From an uncultured Acetatifactor sp. (lineage in GTDB: Bacteria; Bacillota; Clostridia; Lachnospirales; Lachnospiraceae), in the NCBI GenBank assembly GCA_910577235.1, contig CAJTMX010000011.1:1-64000 (forward strand): a DNA stretch of 64,000 nt, in the 5' to 3' direction. Each line of letters begins with the position of its first letter. Position 1 is the first letter of the stretch. A program made the translations under genes and the position numbers. Of the stretch, positions 1-8,127 are shown in pieces. The notes under the pieces are model-generated. The model saw only the letters and a list, made by a program, of their open reading frames with translations, was not told the origin of the DNA and searched no databases.

Positions 1-57
1 TGTAATGCTGTCAAAACTTTTGGTATAGATATAAGAAACTTAATTTAGGAGAGGAAA

Positions 58-1848
58 ATGAAGAAAGTACGTTTTGATAAGAAAAAGTATACATATTTGG
101 ATTCCCTGAGATTTTCTATAATCAGTTCACCTGTGTGTACGATACTGTATTTGATTCTGTCTCTTGCTGTTGCAATTCTGCCAACCTACCAGGTTATTAT
201 TAATGCAAGATTTATTGATAATGCGCTGGGACTTATAGACGGCTCCGCAACAAAAAGAGCGGTATATATTTCACTGGCGATCGTTATCGGTATTATAGCA
301 TATCAATGGCTTGTTGAGCCAATAAAAGCATATCTTGCCAACAAAATCGAGATGGATATGAGGTTCAGTCTTAAGGGCGCATATGTTGAAAAATGTTCAA
401 AGATTGAGTTTAAGTATGTTGAAAATACGGACAGTATGGATTTAATGAACCGTGTTGCCGACACAATGGAGCATAAGTTTATCGACGGCTTTACAAATTT
501 AGTCAATCTGATATCGCTGTTTATGACAATTGCGGGACTTCTTATTGTCCTTATTACACAGATTGCCTGGATTGCACTGATCATTATAGCTGTTGCCATA
601 CCGCTTCTCTATCTTTCGTTCATAAGCGGAAAGGCAACCTATGAGGCCAATAAAGAGATTACCAAATATCAGAGAAAATACAAATATCTCACTACCGTAA
701 TGACGGGAAGAGAAAATGTTGATGAGAGAACGGTATTCGGATATAACGAAAAGCTTAATGACAAGTGGTTTGAGCAGTATGAGATTTCCAGAAAAATGGA
801 AACAAGAACACGTGCCAAATGGTTTGTAAAGCTTAAGTCCGGAAGTATGATAACAGCATTTCTGTGTACCTTTATTGCAGCAATGCTTATCAACCCTGTT
901 GCAACGGGAATTATAACAATCGGTATGTTCTTTTCACTGATAAATGCAATCTTTGATCTTGTACACACCATGTCATGGTCACTCACAAGATTAATCGAGG
1001 CTGTATCCACACATATCCAATACCTTAAAGAGATTACAAAGTTTGCAGCATTTGAACAGTATGATAATGCGGATGCCGTGCCTGAAGGCGGTATAGAATT
1101 TAAGTCTTTGGAATTCAGGAATGTAACCTTCAAATATCCCGGTACGGAAACCTATATTCTTAAGGATATGAACATGAAGATAGAAACCGGCAGGCATTAT
1201 GCCTTCGTTGGAGCAAACGGAGCGGGAAAGAGTACCATTGCCAAACTTCTGACAGGTCTTTATCAGGATTATGAGGGCAGGATACTTATTAACGGAAGAG
1301 AACTTAGAGAATATACGGCAGCTCAGCTTAAAGCCTTTTATTCAGTTGTTTATCAGGACTTTGCAAGGTATTCAATTTCAATCTGGGATAATATCGCCAT
1401 AGGATGCGTTGGCGGAGCGGATGATGAAACAATCAACAATGCCATAACTGCTCTTAAACTGGACTCGGTTATTGAAGGCCTTGAAGATGGTAAAGATACA
1501 TTGCTGGGTAAGCTGGCACAAGAAGGCAAGGATCTTTCCGGCGGTGAATGGCAGAGAATCGCCCTTGCAAGATGCTTTGTAAGTGAAGCACCGATTCGTG
1601 TACTGGATGAACCCACAGCCGCTTTAGATCCCATTGCGGAAAGTAACCTTTATAATGAATTTGCAAAGCTTTGTGAAGGAAGAACCACATTGTTCTTCAG
1701 TCACAGACTGGGCTCGGTTAAGCTGGCAGACTACATTTACGTAATTGATAACGGACATGTAGAGGAACAGGGAACGCATAATGAGCTAATGGCTGCAAAG
1801 CAGCTTTACTATACGATGTATGACAGTCAGAGGAGGTGGTATCAATGA
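58..1848 (+). CDS. ABC exporter half-transporter (permease-ATPase), first of a pair
   Basis: A 596-residue protein fusing an N-terminal membrane domain (several hydrophobic segments within about residues 20-310) to a C-terminal nucleotide-binding domain. The NBD shows Walker A GANGAGKST near residue 385, signature LSGGEWQ near 495, Walker B VLDEPTAALD near 517 and the switch His in FSHRLG. It should act in the cytoplasmic membrane as half of a heterodimeric exporter with the next gene, with which it overlaps by ATGA. A GGAGAGG site precedes the ATG. The substrate is unknown; pairs like this often export peptides or drugs. It lies outside the predicted element boundary at 3785 and is AT-richer than the conjugation genes, so it is probably resident chromosome. 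Confidence 0.88.
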   Translation: MKKVRFDKKKYTYLDSLRFSIISSPVCTILYLILSLAVAILPTYQVIINARFIDNALGLIDGSATKRAVYISLAIVIGIIAYQWLVEPIKAYLANKIEMDMRFSLKGAYVEKCSKIEFKYVENTDSMDLMNRVADTMEHKFIDGFTNLVNLISLFMTIAGLLIVLITQIAWIALIIIAVAIPLLYLSFISGKATYEANKEITKYQRKYKYLTTVMTGRENVDERTVFGYNEKLNDKWFEQYEISRKMETRTRAKWFVKLKSGSMITAFLCTFIAAMLINPVATGIITIGMFFSLINAIFDLVHTMSWSLTRLIEAVSTHIQYLKEITKFAAFEQYDNADAVPEGGIEFKSLEFRNVTFKYPGTETYILKDMNMKIETGRHYAFVGANGAGKSTIAKLLTGLYQDYEGRILINGRELREYTAAQLKAFYSVVYQDFARYSISIWDNIAIGCVGGADDETINNAITALKLDSVIEGLEDGKDTLLGKLAQEGKDLSGGEWQRIALARCFVSEAPIRVLDEPTAALDPIAESNLYNEFAKLCEGRTTLFFSHRLGSVKLADYIYVIDNGHVEEQGTHNELMAAKQLYYTMYDSQRRWYQ

Positions 1849-3632
1849 GTGAAAAGAAAATAAGTACCATTAAGATACTTAAGAGAATAACGCCTCTTGT
1901 ATTTAAGGCAACACCCTTCTTTTTTGGATTGTTCATTGTAATTACAATACTCCATGGCTTGTCATGGGCAGTAAAGATTTTGTTTCTGCAGAAGTTTTAT
2001 GATACCACCAGTGAAGTAATAAATACAGGCGGAAACATAAAGACCATATACATTTCTCTTATTGTGTACGGCGTGGTTATTATTCTGGCAGAGCTTGTTA
2101 ACGCACTTAACAATTTCCTGTATCTGCCATTTAACCAGAAGGTTATCGGAAAATTGATGCAGAAGGTTCATCTTAAAATATCTAAAATTGGAGCCATCGA
2201 ATATGAAAATGCGTCAACTCTGGACAGCATCAACAAGGCCGAGATGGGAATCAATAATATCTTCAACATGGTATTTTCATTTATCATGATGATGGCATTT
2301 TTCCTGCCCTATGTGCTGTTTATGGGAATATGGATTTTTACTATTAAGCCGATTCTGGCAATAGTAATTGTTATTTCCATGATGCCCTGTCTTCTGACAA
2401 AGCTTGTGCAGGTAAGTATGTACGCTAATCTTGAGGACGAGATTGCTCCGCTGAGAAGATCCTATGATTATTATGAGAGCACCATCTGCTCCAAGGAATA
2501 TTTCAAGGAAACAAGAATCCTGGGCATAACGAACTATTTTAAGAAGCTTTATTATGACACAATGGTTGTTCTGAATAAGAAAAGCCTTAAGGTGGCAAAG
2601 AGAGCCTGTCTGTTTGATCTTGCGGGAAAAGGAATAGGCCTTGCGGGTTATCTGGTTGTCCTTCTGCTTTTTGTTAAAGCATTGCTTACAGGTGATATTA
2701 CGACGGGTACATTTGCCGCAATATTCACGGCAATCGTAAAGATGCAGGAAATGGTCGGAGAAATGATTAATCTTGTGGGCAATATAGGTAAAAACAGCGG
2801 TTCAATCAACAACCTTCTTGTTTTCATGGATATGCCCGTAACAGACGGTGAAACAAAGGTAAATGATTTCTGTGAAAAGATTGAACTTAAGAATGTTTCC
2901 TTTACATATCCGGGAGCAAAAGAGGAATCTCTGACAGATGTTAATCTGACAATTAACAAGGGTGAAACCATTGCAATTGTGGGACATAACGGAGCCGGAA
3001 AATCAACTCTCGTGAGACTGATTACAGGTATATATCAGCCCACCGGTGGCAGTGTAACAATAGACGGTATACCCACAAAGGATATTAAGTCATCGAGCCT
3101 TTACGGACTTATGTCCGGTGTATTCCAGAAATTCCAGAAATATCAGATGACTCTTCGTGAAAATGTTATGATTAGCAATCTTGATACGGAAAGGGAAGAC
3201 GGAACTCTGCTGGAAACCTTAAAGAAAGCAGATGTGGATATTGAATCACAGTCTTATCCCGACGGTTTGGAAACAATGCTTTCCCGTGAGTTTGACGGCG
3301 TCGACCTTTCAGGCGGACAGTGGCAGAGGGTATCTATTGCAAGAGGTATCAACAGAGACAGTAAGGTAATCGTGTTGGACGAGCCTACTGCAGCAATCGA
3401 TCCCATTGAGGAGACAAAGATATATAAGAAGTTCAAAGAGATATCCGATGAAAGAACAACGGTGCTTGTAACTCACAGACTCGGAAGTGCCCGAATCGCA
3501 GACAGAATCGTTGTTATGGAAAATGGCCGTGTTGCAGAAATCGGAACCCATGATGAGCTGATTAATAAAAAAGGCACATATTATGTTTTGTTCATGTCAC
3601 AGGCACAGTGGTATGAAAATCAGAATGCTTAA
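1845..3632 (+). CDS. ABC exporter half-transporter (permease-ATPase), second of a pair
   Basis: A 595-residue permease-ATPase with Walker A GHNGAGKST, signature LSGGQWQ, Walker B IVLDEPTAAID and switch His in VTHRLG. ATG 1845 is preferred over an upstream in-frame GTG because AGGAGG at 1831-1836 is well spaced and the ATG overlaps the stop of the preceding gene (ATGA), which indicates translational coupling. The membrane domain occupies about residues 20-310. Together with the first gene it should form a heterodimeric exporter. Both proteins end in similar tails with an aromatic W-Y/W motif. A strong terminator follows. The substrate cannot be deduced from the window. Confidence 0.87.
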   Translation: MSEKKISTIKILKRITPLVFKATPFFFGLFIVITILHGLSWAVKILFLQKFYDTTSEVINTGGNIKTIYISLIVYGVVIILAELVNALNNFLYLPFNQKVIGKLMQKVHLKISKIGAIEYENASTLDSINKAEMGINNIFNMVFSFIMMMAFFLPYVLFMGIWIFTIKPILAIVIVISMMPCLLTKLVQVSMYANLEDEIAPLRRSYDYYESTICSKEYFKETRILGITNYFKKLYYDTMVVLNKKSLKVAKRACLFDLAGKGIGLAGYLVVLLLFVKALLTGDITTGTFAAIFTAIVKMQEMVGEMINLVGNIGKNSGSINNLLVFMDMPVTDGETKVNDFCEKIELKNVSFTYPGAKEESLTDVNLTINKGETIAIVGHNGAGKSTLVRLITGIYQPTGGSVTIDGIPTKDIKSSSLYGLMSGVFQKFQKYQMTLRENVMISNLDTEREDGTLLETLKKADVDIESQSYPDGLETMLSREFDGVDLSGGQWQRVSIARGINRDSKVIVLDEPTAAIDPIEETKIYKKFKEISDERTTVLVTHRLGSARIADRIVVMENGRVAEIGTHDELINKKGTYYVLFMSQAQWYENQNA

Positions 3633-3666
3633 TAGGAACGTATAGTTTGAAGTTGTCACATGAATC

Positions 3667-3700
3667 CGCCGAAAAATGACAAAATTTTTCGGCGTTTTCT
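3667..3700 (+). terminator. Intrinsic terminator of the ABC exporter operon
   Basis: A perfect 11-bp stem (3667-3677 with 3684-3694) encloses a 6-base loop and is followed by TTTTCT. It sits 35 bases after the second exporter stop codon. Confidence 0.85.
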
Positions 3701-3742
3701 TACAATTTCAGATCGCCGTTGACATAGGTTTTCTCCCGAGGC

Positions 3743-3780
3743 AAAAAAAGCATTGAAAAATCCAGTGTTTTCAATGCTTT
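3743..3780 (-). terminator. Terminator downstream of the tRNA-Arg fragment
   Basis: A perfect 13-bp stem (3747-3759 with 3768-3780) has an 8-base loop. Read on the minus strand it ends in a run of seven Ts. It lies directly downstream of the tRNA 3' fragment at 3785-3826 and is presumably the natural terminator of that tRNA gene. Confidence 0.75.
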
Positions 3781-3784
3781 CCAG

Positions 3785-3826
3785 CGTCCCCGAGACGACT
3801 TGAACGTCCGACCTATCGCTTAGGAG
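3785..3826 (-). other. 3' fragment of tRNA-Arg(CCU): probable attachment site (att) of the element
   Basis: On the minus strand this reads as the 3' part of a tRNA. It has anticodon loop CTCCTAA (U33, anticodon CCU, A37, A38), stem half GCGAT, a 5-base variable loop, a paired T arm GGACG-TTCAAGT-CGTCT, acceptor half CGGGGAC and a discriminator G. The five bases 5' of the anticodon loop do not pair with GCGAT and there is no D arm or 5' acceptor, so the gene is only a 3' fragment. Tyrosine recombinases commonly insert elements into tRNA 3' ends, duplicating this part at the distal end. The orientation puts the element to the right and the chromosome to the left. Confidence 0.75.
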
Positions 3827-4074
3827 TTAAATTCCCCATTTCCACCGGGATACGGCGTAGTCCATGTGACCTCTCCAAACGCAATAATATCAAGGATTTC
3901 GAACTTCCATTTTACTCAATAACACGTCTTGTTCCATCTCATTATCCATAGTATTCCATGTTATTATTAGCAAAATGTTAGCAGTTTTACAATTTTCTCA
4001 AATTGGAACGCTCTGCGTTCAACTTGTCTCTTCCTATTATAAACGCAAAAAATACAAAAATCAAGGAGAAGCAA
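3827..4074. other. Element end without a clear gene
   Basis: No convincing gene. On the minus strand a short open frame with no start codon runs from about 3913 and ends ...GGNGEFNS at a TAA (3820-3822) inside the attachment core. It may be the tail of a lost gene. An AT-rich leader with AAGGAG at 4063-4068 precedes the first plus-strand gene of the element. Confidence 0.4.
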
Positions 4075-5241
4075 ATGTCAGAATATGAACTTGAAATCAA
4101 ACAGATCGTGGACTATCCACGCTGCCGGATTTACCGGCAATTCATACAGTCATTGATGAACGACTCGAATCTTCGCGCCAGCGGAGGTTCGGGTCTTTTT
4201 TATTACACGGTTCTTTGCAGTTACGCAAATTTCCGTACTTCCTACCGCCGTCTGGATGGGATCAGCTACACTGTATATCCCGGTGAATGGATATGCAGCG
4301 TGAAAGAGCTTTGTTCATGGTTCCGCACACGGTTTCAGCATCAGGCGATAGAAATTCTGGAAGATTTACAGAAACGCCACCTGATCTCCTACCTCACCCT
4401 TGCCCACGGCAGGGTCATCAAATACAAGATTCGAGACTGGAAACAGCACAACACGGTTCTGGACTATAACTGTCCCTGTCAAAAGGACACGGGCTTTTTC
4501 TTCCTGCCCCTTGTCACCGCAACGGAACTTGTCAGCTCAGGGCGCTGCTCTGAAACAGACATTGTTCTGGACCTGTGGCTCTCCGCTATCTACAACGATG
4601 GACAGGTACAGGGGTCTGAACTTGGTCCGGTAGTCTATCTCCGCAATGGGACAGGCTCTCCCTTAGTAACCTATGCCGAACTTGGAAAAAGATGGGGCAT
4701 CTCAAAAGCGACTGCCGGCAGGATACTGAAAAAGCTGGAACGGCTGCAGTACCTCTCCCTAATGACCTTCCCCGGACGGACAGGCAGCGTGGTCTATCTC
4801 CAGGGCTATCTGTCCACCATGTTCCAAATATCAGATGTCCTAATAGATAAGGATGAGGTTGCCATGACATTAAATATCAATATTACTCTTTCGGAGGAGG
4901 CTCCCTGCGAGGCGCCTGCTGCCACGGAACATAATATTTCCGTTTCACCAGAGTTGTCCTGCGTTTCAAAAGCGCACATGGAGCAGATACTCCAAAAACT
5001 CACGGAAATCCTTGCCGCACAAGGGATTGCGTGTTTCGGATGTCCCAAAACCATATATAAGTTATATCCTTTATCGGACGTCTGCAGGGAAGGATATTTT
5101 AACCACTCTAAAGCAGGCGAGGAATACCGGCTGGGGCTGGCTGTCCTGTGCGGCACCGGAAAAACCGTCTACACCTTTGAGCTTACGCTCTCCCTTAAAC
5201 CAAATAATCATTTCAGGAGGAACCCACATGAAAAAGAATAA
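4075..5241 (+). CDS. Winged-helix DNA-binding protein, first gene of the element
   Basis: A 388-residue soluble protein. The start is ATG 4075, preceded by AAGGAG; an upstream in-frame ATG lacks such a site. Two helix-turn-helix-like regions can be seen: about residues 75-120 (CSVKELCSWF...AIEILEDLQKRHLI) and about 195-235 (VTYAELGKRWGISKATAGRILKKLERL). This layout resembles plasmid replication-initiator-like or transcriptional regulators, but no catalytic motif is visible and I do not recognise the family. The last 14 bases overlap the next gene, so the two are probably co-translated. Its place next to the att end suggests a regulatory or replication role. Confidence 0.7.
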   Translation: MSEYELEIKQIVDYPRCRIYRQFIQSLMNDSNLRASGGSGLFYYTVLCSYANFRTSYRRLDGISYTVYPGEWICSVKELCSWFRTRFQHQAIEILEDLQKRHLISYLTLAHGRVIKYKIRDWKQHNTVLDYNCPCQKDTGFFFLPLVTATELVSSGRCSETDIVLDLWLSAIYNDGQVQGSELGPVVYLRNGTGSPLVTYAELGKRWGISKATAGRILKKLERLQYLSLMTFPGRTGSVVYLQGYLSTMFQISDVLIDKDEVAMTLNINITLSEEAPCEAPAATEHNISVSPELSCVSKAHMEQILQKLTEILAAQGIACFGCPKTIYKLYPLSDVCREGYFNHSKAGEEYRLGLAVLCGTGKTVYTFELTLSLKPNNHFRRNPHEKE

Positions 5242-5761
5242 TGCAATCGACACTGAAAACCCCTTATACCATGACACATGGAAACTGTTGAAGAAATACA
5301 GGGATGTGGTCTGGAGCCTGGAGCTGTCCGTCCAGCAGGTAAGGAACAAGTTTGAAATCGAATATGGCAGTTCCATTGAAGATTTTCTGGACTCCGTCTA
5401 CCTTGCGGGCGCTGACCTCTCCGGCAGCACGATTGAGCGCCATGCGGAATGCATTGAACAGAGCCACCGTATGCTGAAACTGCTGGACAATGCCATTGAC
5501 CTGCTGCGGACAAAGCACAAGAACGGGGAAACCTACTATTGGCTGCTGTTCTATACTTTCCTGTCACCCCAACAGCTCCGCAACGTGGAGGAAATCATTG
5601 AAAAGCTCCGCCCCTACATCCGCGACATCAGTTTCCGCACTTACTACCGGAAACGGCAGGAGGCGATAGATGCCCTCAGTTCCATTTTGTGGGGGTATAC
5701 CTCCAAGGACAGCATTGCCATTTTGGAAAATTTCTTCCCGGATTCAAAGTCTGGCACATAA
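5228..5761 (+). CDS. Sigma-like / ArpU-like transcriptional regulator
   Basis: A 177-residue protein with start ATG 5228 after AGGAGG and a 14-base overlap with the upstream gene. The C-terminal part (around YYWLLFYTFLSP and then FRTYYRKRQEAIDALSSIL) has the layout of ArpU-type phage late regulators and sigma region 4: a helix-turn-helix followed by a YYRKRxEAI helix. It lies immediately upstream of the regulatory block at 5760-5828 that precedes the conjugation operon, so it is a good candidate activator of that operon and of the related block before the Tad operon. Both the family assignment and the target are inferences. Confidence 0.55.
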   Translation: MKKNNAIDTENPLYHDTWKLLKKYRDVVWSLELSVQQVRNKFEIEYGSSIEDFLDSVYLAGADLSGSTIERHAECIEQSHRMLKLLDNAIDLLRTKHKNGETYYWLLFYTFLSPQQLRNVEEIIEKLRPYIRDISFRTYYRKRQEAIDALSSILWGYTSKDSIAILENFFPDSKSGT

Positions 5762-5828
5762 TTGGCACACTTCCGCACGAAATTGGCACAGTTTTGCTCT
5801 TTTCGCGCAAATACGGGTATGTTAAACT
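5760..5828 (+). promoter_or_regulatory. Regulatory block A upstream of the conjugation operon
   Basis: Contains AATTGGCACA twice (5760-5769 and 5781-5790), the second followed by GTTTTGCTCTTTTCGCG. A near-identical block occurs at 21856-21913 before the Tad operon. A loose -10-like TATGTT lies at 5818-5823. No good -35 is visible, consistent with activator dependence. The block starts at the very end of the preceding gene. Confidence 0.5.
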
Positions 5829-5834
5829 GAATAT

Positions 5835-5958
5835 GCTCAAAAATGCACCCAAAACCATTTTGAGCCATCACACCATCCTTTCCGGCTGGTGTTTTTTAAT
5901 GCCCTCCGGCTCTGTGCCGGGTATTGCCGCATCTGCTCCCACAGATGCGGTATTTTTT
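5835..5958 (+). terminator. Structured leader with two terminator-like hairpins before the conjugation operon
   Basis: In order: GCTCAAAA (5835-5842) pairs with TTTTGAGC (5858-5865). ACACCA (5870-5875) pairs with TGGTGT (5887-5892), followed by six Ts. CCGGC (5906-5910) pairs with GCCGG (5916-5920). CCGCATCTG (5927-5935) pairs with CAGATGCGG (5942-5950), followed by TATTTTTT. The second and fourth look like intrinsic terminators within the leader, which suggests attenuation or antitermination. Confidence 0.6.
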
Positions 5959-5985
5959 CAAAAAAATTTACAGGAGGTTCAAAAA

Positions 5986-6384
5986 TTGAAGAAAATGAAT
6001 GTTTCCCACAACCCTGACGGCGGAAAGGCTTTGAAAAAGCCCCGCCGTTTTCCTTTCGGGAAGGCTGCCTACTGCGCAGTCCTGACCGCAATCATGCTCC
6101 TTGCCTACTGCCCGCCTGCTTATGCCGCTACCACTGTATGGGACAAAGCCACCGAGATTATGAAGGATGTGTATAACCAGATTGTCCTGATATCCACCGT
6201 GGCGGCGATAGTCACCGCCTCCGTTGCCCTTCTGCTGATGAATTTCTCCCGCAGCGGCAGGACGGTTGACGAAAGCCGCGCCTGGCTGAAACGGATCTGC
6301 ATCACATGGGCAATCCTGAACGGGCTTGGCTTTATCATGGCCTATGTAACACCTTTCTTCGCCGACGGCAAATGGAACGGATAG
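5986..6384 (+). CDS. VirB2/TrbC-like conjugative pilin-type membrane protein
   Basis: A 132-residue protein. TTG 5986 is chosen because AGGAGG at 5972-5977 is 8 bases away; the longer frame upstream runs through the leader hairpins. A long basic N-terminus is followed by a signal-like hydrophobic segment ending in AYA-AT (about residues 25-48). Two transmembrane segments follow, near residues 62-85 and 100-120, with a basic loop between them. Size and topology match VirB2/TrbC-type pilins that open Gram-positive conjugation operons. It is the first gene of the T4SS operon and is followed 10 bases later by the VirB6-like gene. Confidence 0.65.
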   Translation: MKKMNVSHNPDGGKALKKPRRFPFGKAAYCAVLTAIMLLAYCPPAYAATTVWDKATEIMKDVYNQIVLISTVAAIVTASVALLLMNFSRSGRTVDESRAWLKRICITWAILNGLGFIMAYVTPFFADGKWNG

Positions 6385-6394
6385 GAGGGTTCAC

Positions 6395-7105
6395 ATGGGA
6401 ATCTTAGACGGTATTGTGGAATGGATTGCAGAACAGGTAATGCATGGCCTTGATTTGGTATCTACCTCTGTTTTGGGCGCTCTTGGCTGTGACATGACCG
6501 TTTTCCTGCGCTACTTCCCTGCAGCAGAAACAATGTATAAGATTTTTGTTGCACTTGCCATTGGTCTTATTCTTTTGAACTGGATCTGGCAGTTGTTCAA
6601 AAACTTCGGTCTGGGTGCGGGCGTTGAGGCGGAAGACCCGGTAAAGCTCAGTATCCGCTCCCTGCTCTTTATCCTGCTTGCGTACTTTTCCGATGACATC
6701 ATCAACACTGTGCTTGCCATCGGGGGCACTCCCTACCACTGGATCATGGACTCCGAGCTGCCGGCATTGAACTTTGCCAGCTTCAACTCCGTCCTGCTGA
6801 CGATCATAGGTGTCTGCGCTAACGGCGCCGTTGCCCTGATTACGCTGATTCTTGTGCTGATACTGGCATGGAATTACCTGAAACTGCTGTTTGAGGCGGC
6901 AGAAAGGTATGTACTGCTGGGTGTACTGGTCTATACTGCGCCGGTTGCCTTTTCCATGGGCGCATCCCAGACAACATCCAACATTTTCAAGTCATGGTGC
7001 CGGATGTTCGGCGGGCAGGTGTTCCTGCTACTTATGAATGCATGGTGTCTGCGGCTGTTTACATCAATGGTGGGAGCTTTTCTGGCAAACCCGCTTTCTC
7101 TGTAA
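6395..7105 (+). CDS. VirB6/TrbL-like conjugation channel membrane protein
   Basis: A 236-residue polytopic membrane protein with about five or six hydrophobic segments (near residues 45-68, 88-112, 128-165, 172-192 and 205-232). ATG 6395 follows GGAGGG. Its position between a VirB2-like protein and a VirB4 ATPase, and its topology, fit the VirB6/TrbL family that forms the inner-membrane part of the mating channel. No enzymatic motif is present. It is followed by another membrane protein whose glycine-rich tail may complement it. Confidence 0.68.
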   Translation: MGILDGIVEWIAEQVMHGLDLVSTSVLGALGCDMTVFLRYFPAAETMYKIFVALAIGLILLNWIWQLFKNFGLGAGVEAEDPVKLSIRSLLFILLAYFSDDIINTVLAIGGTPYHWIMDSELPALNFASFNSVLLTIIGVCANGAVALITLILVLILAWNYLKLLFEAAERYVLLGVLVYTAPVAFSMGASQTTSNIFKSWCRMFGGQVFLLLMNAWCLRLFTSMVGAFLANPLSL

Positions 7106-7160
7106 AAGGAAATGTATCATAAAAATTGAATGTGCGCCGCGGCGCACGGATAGGAGTACA

Positions 7161-8126
7161 ATGCAAAAAATAAAACGATACAGACATATCATGCTTTCAG
7201 TCTGCATGGTAGCAGTCCTCTGTTTCGCTTTCAGCCAGCCCGTTTTTGCCATGACGGAAAGTGAGATACAGGAGCAGGTGAACACTGTCGGCAAGGAAAC
7301 TGCATCCGGCAATGTCCTGATATGGTTCCTCTGCGCCATTGCCTTTCTGAAAGTGTCACAAAAAATAGACTCCTTTATGTCGAGTCTCGGTATCAATGTG
7401 GGGCATACGGGCGGTTCCATGCTGGCGGAGGCTATGGTTGCCGCCAGAGGAATAGGCGGATTGAAAAACTTTTCCAGCCAGCATTTCGGCGGCGGGCACA
7501 GCAGGGTTTCCTCCCATACCAACGCAGGCTCAAAAGGCTTACTGTCCGGCGGGCTTGCCGGAATGGTGGGCAGCCGCATTACGAACAGCGCCGTAAAGTC
7601 GGCAACTGCCTTATCAAAAACCAATGTCAGCCATTCCTCCGGAAAATCCGGCGGCGGGATTGGGGGGCATATCTACGCTTCCTCCGTCAGCAAGGGCGGC
7701 AATTTTGCCAACAATGTCATAAGCACCGTGGCTACGGGGAACATTGCAGAGCTTGGCTTTATGAGCGGGCCGGAGGCATCCCAGGCGCTCCAGTCCTACC
7801 TTGGATATGCCGCTCTGGGAGAAAATGCCCCGCAGGTTCCCGCCTTTTCGGATGTGGAGATCGGCGGCGGGCGCATCACCGGTACGGAGACTTCGGAAGA
7901 ACATCCACAGGGGATTGCCTTTGGAATGTACCATGCCGCCCAGTATGCCGCACCGGATGGCAATTATACCACCATACAGGCAGCGGATGGCAGTTCATGG
8001 TACAAGCAGTACGCACAGGATGCCGTGGACAAAACACCCTATATGGCTCCTGACGGTTCTATTGCCTATAAGGAGTCCATTGTGAAGAAACTGCCGCAGC
8101 CGCCAAAGAGAAGGGAGCGGATGTAG
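7161..8126 (+). CDS. Membrane protein of the conjugation operon with signal peptide and Gly/Ser-rich tail
   Basis: A 321-residue protein. ATG 7161 follows TAGGAG; an in-frame ATG further upstream lies inside the preceding gene. A signal peptide ends near VFA (about residue 28). One more transmembrane segment lies near residues 48-65 (VLIWFLCAIAFLKVS). The following 150 residues are rich in Gly, Ser and His (HFGGGHSRVSS, GKSGGGIGG), and the tail is hydrophilic. Only 1 base separates it from the next gene (TAG then C then ATG). It is a conserved-position T4SS component by context; the exact family is not recognised. Confidence 0.6.
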   Translation: MQKIKRYRHIMLSVCMVAVLCFAFSQPVFAMTESEIQEQVNTVGKETASGNVLIWFLCAIAFLKVSQKIDSFMSSLGINVGHTGGSMLAEAMVAARGIGGLKNFSSQHFGGGHSRVSSHTNAGSKGLLSGGLAGMVGSRITNSAVKSATALSKTNVSHSSGKSGGGIGGHIYASSVSKGGNFANNVISTVATGNIAELGFMSGPEASQALQSYLGYAALGENAPQVPAFSDVEIGGGRITGTETSEEHPQGIAFGMYHAAQYAAPDGNYTTIQAADGSSWYKQYAQDAVDKTPYMAPDGSIAYKESIVKKLPQPPKRRERM

Positions 8127-8127
8127 C

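Noticed and set aside
3785..3860. Complete tRNA gene
   Set aside because: The 3' half from the anticodon loop is perfect, but the 5' half does not pair and has no D arm. It is an att fragment.
5783..5797. Sigma-54 promoter (TGGCAC...TTGCT) in blocks A and B
   Set aside because: The motif looks right, but only 4 bases separate TGGCAC from TTGC or CTGC; the sigma-54 consensus needs 5. Block B also has a perfect TATAAT of the sigma-A type.
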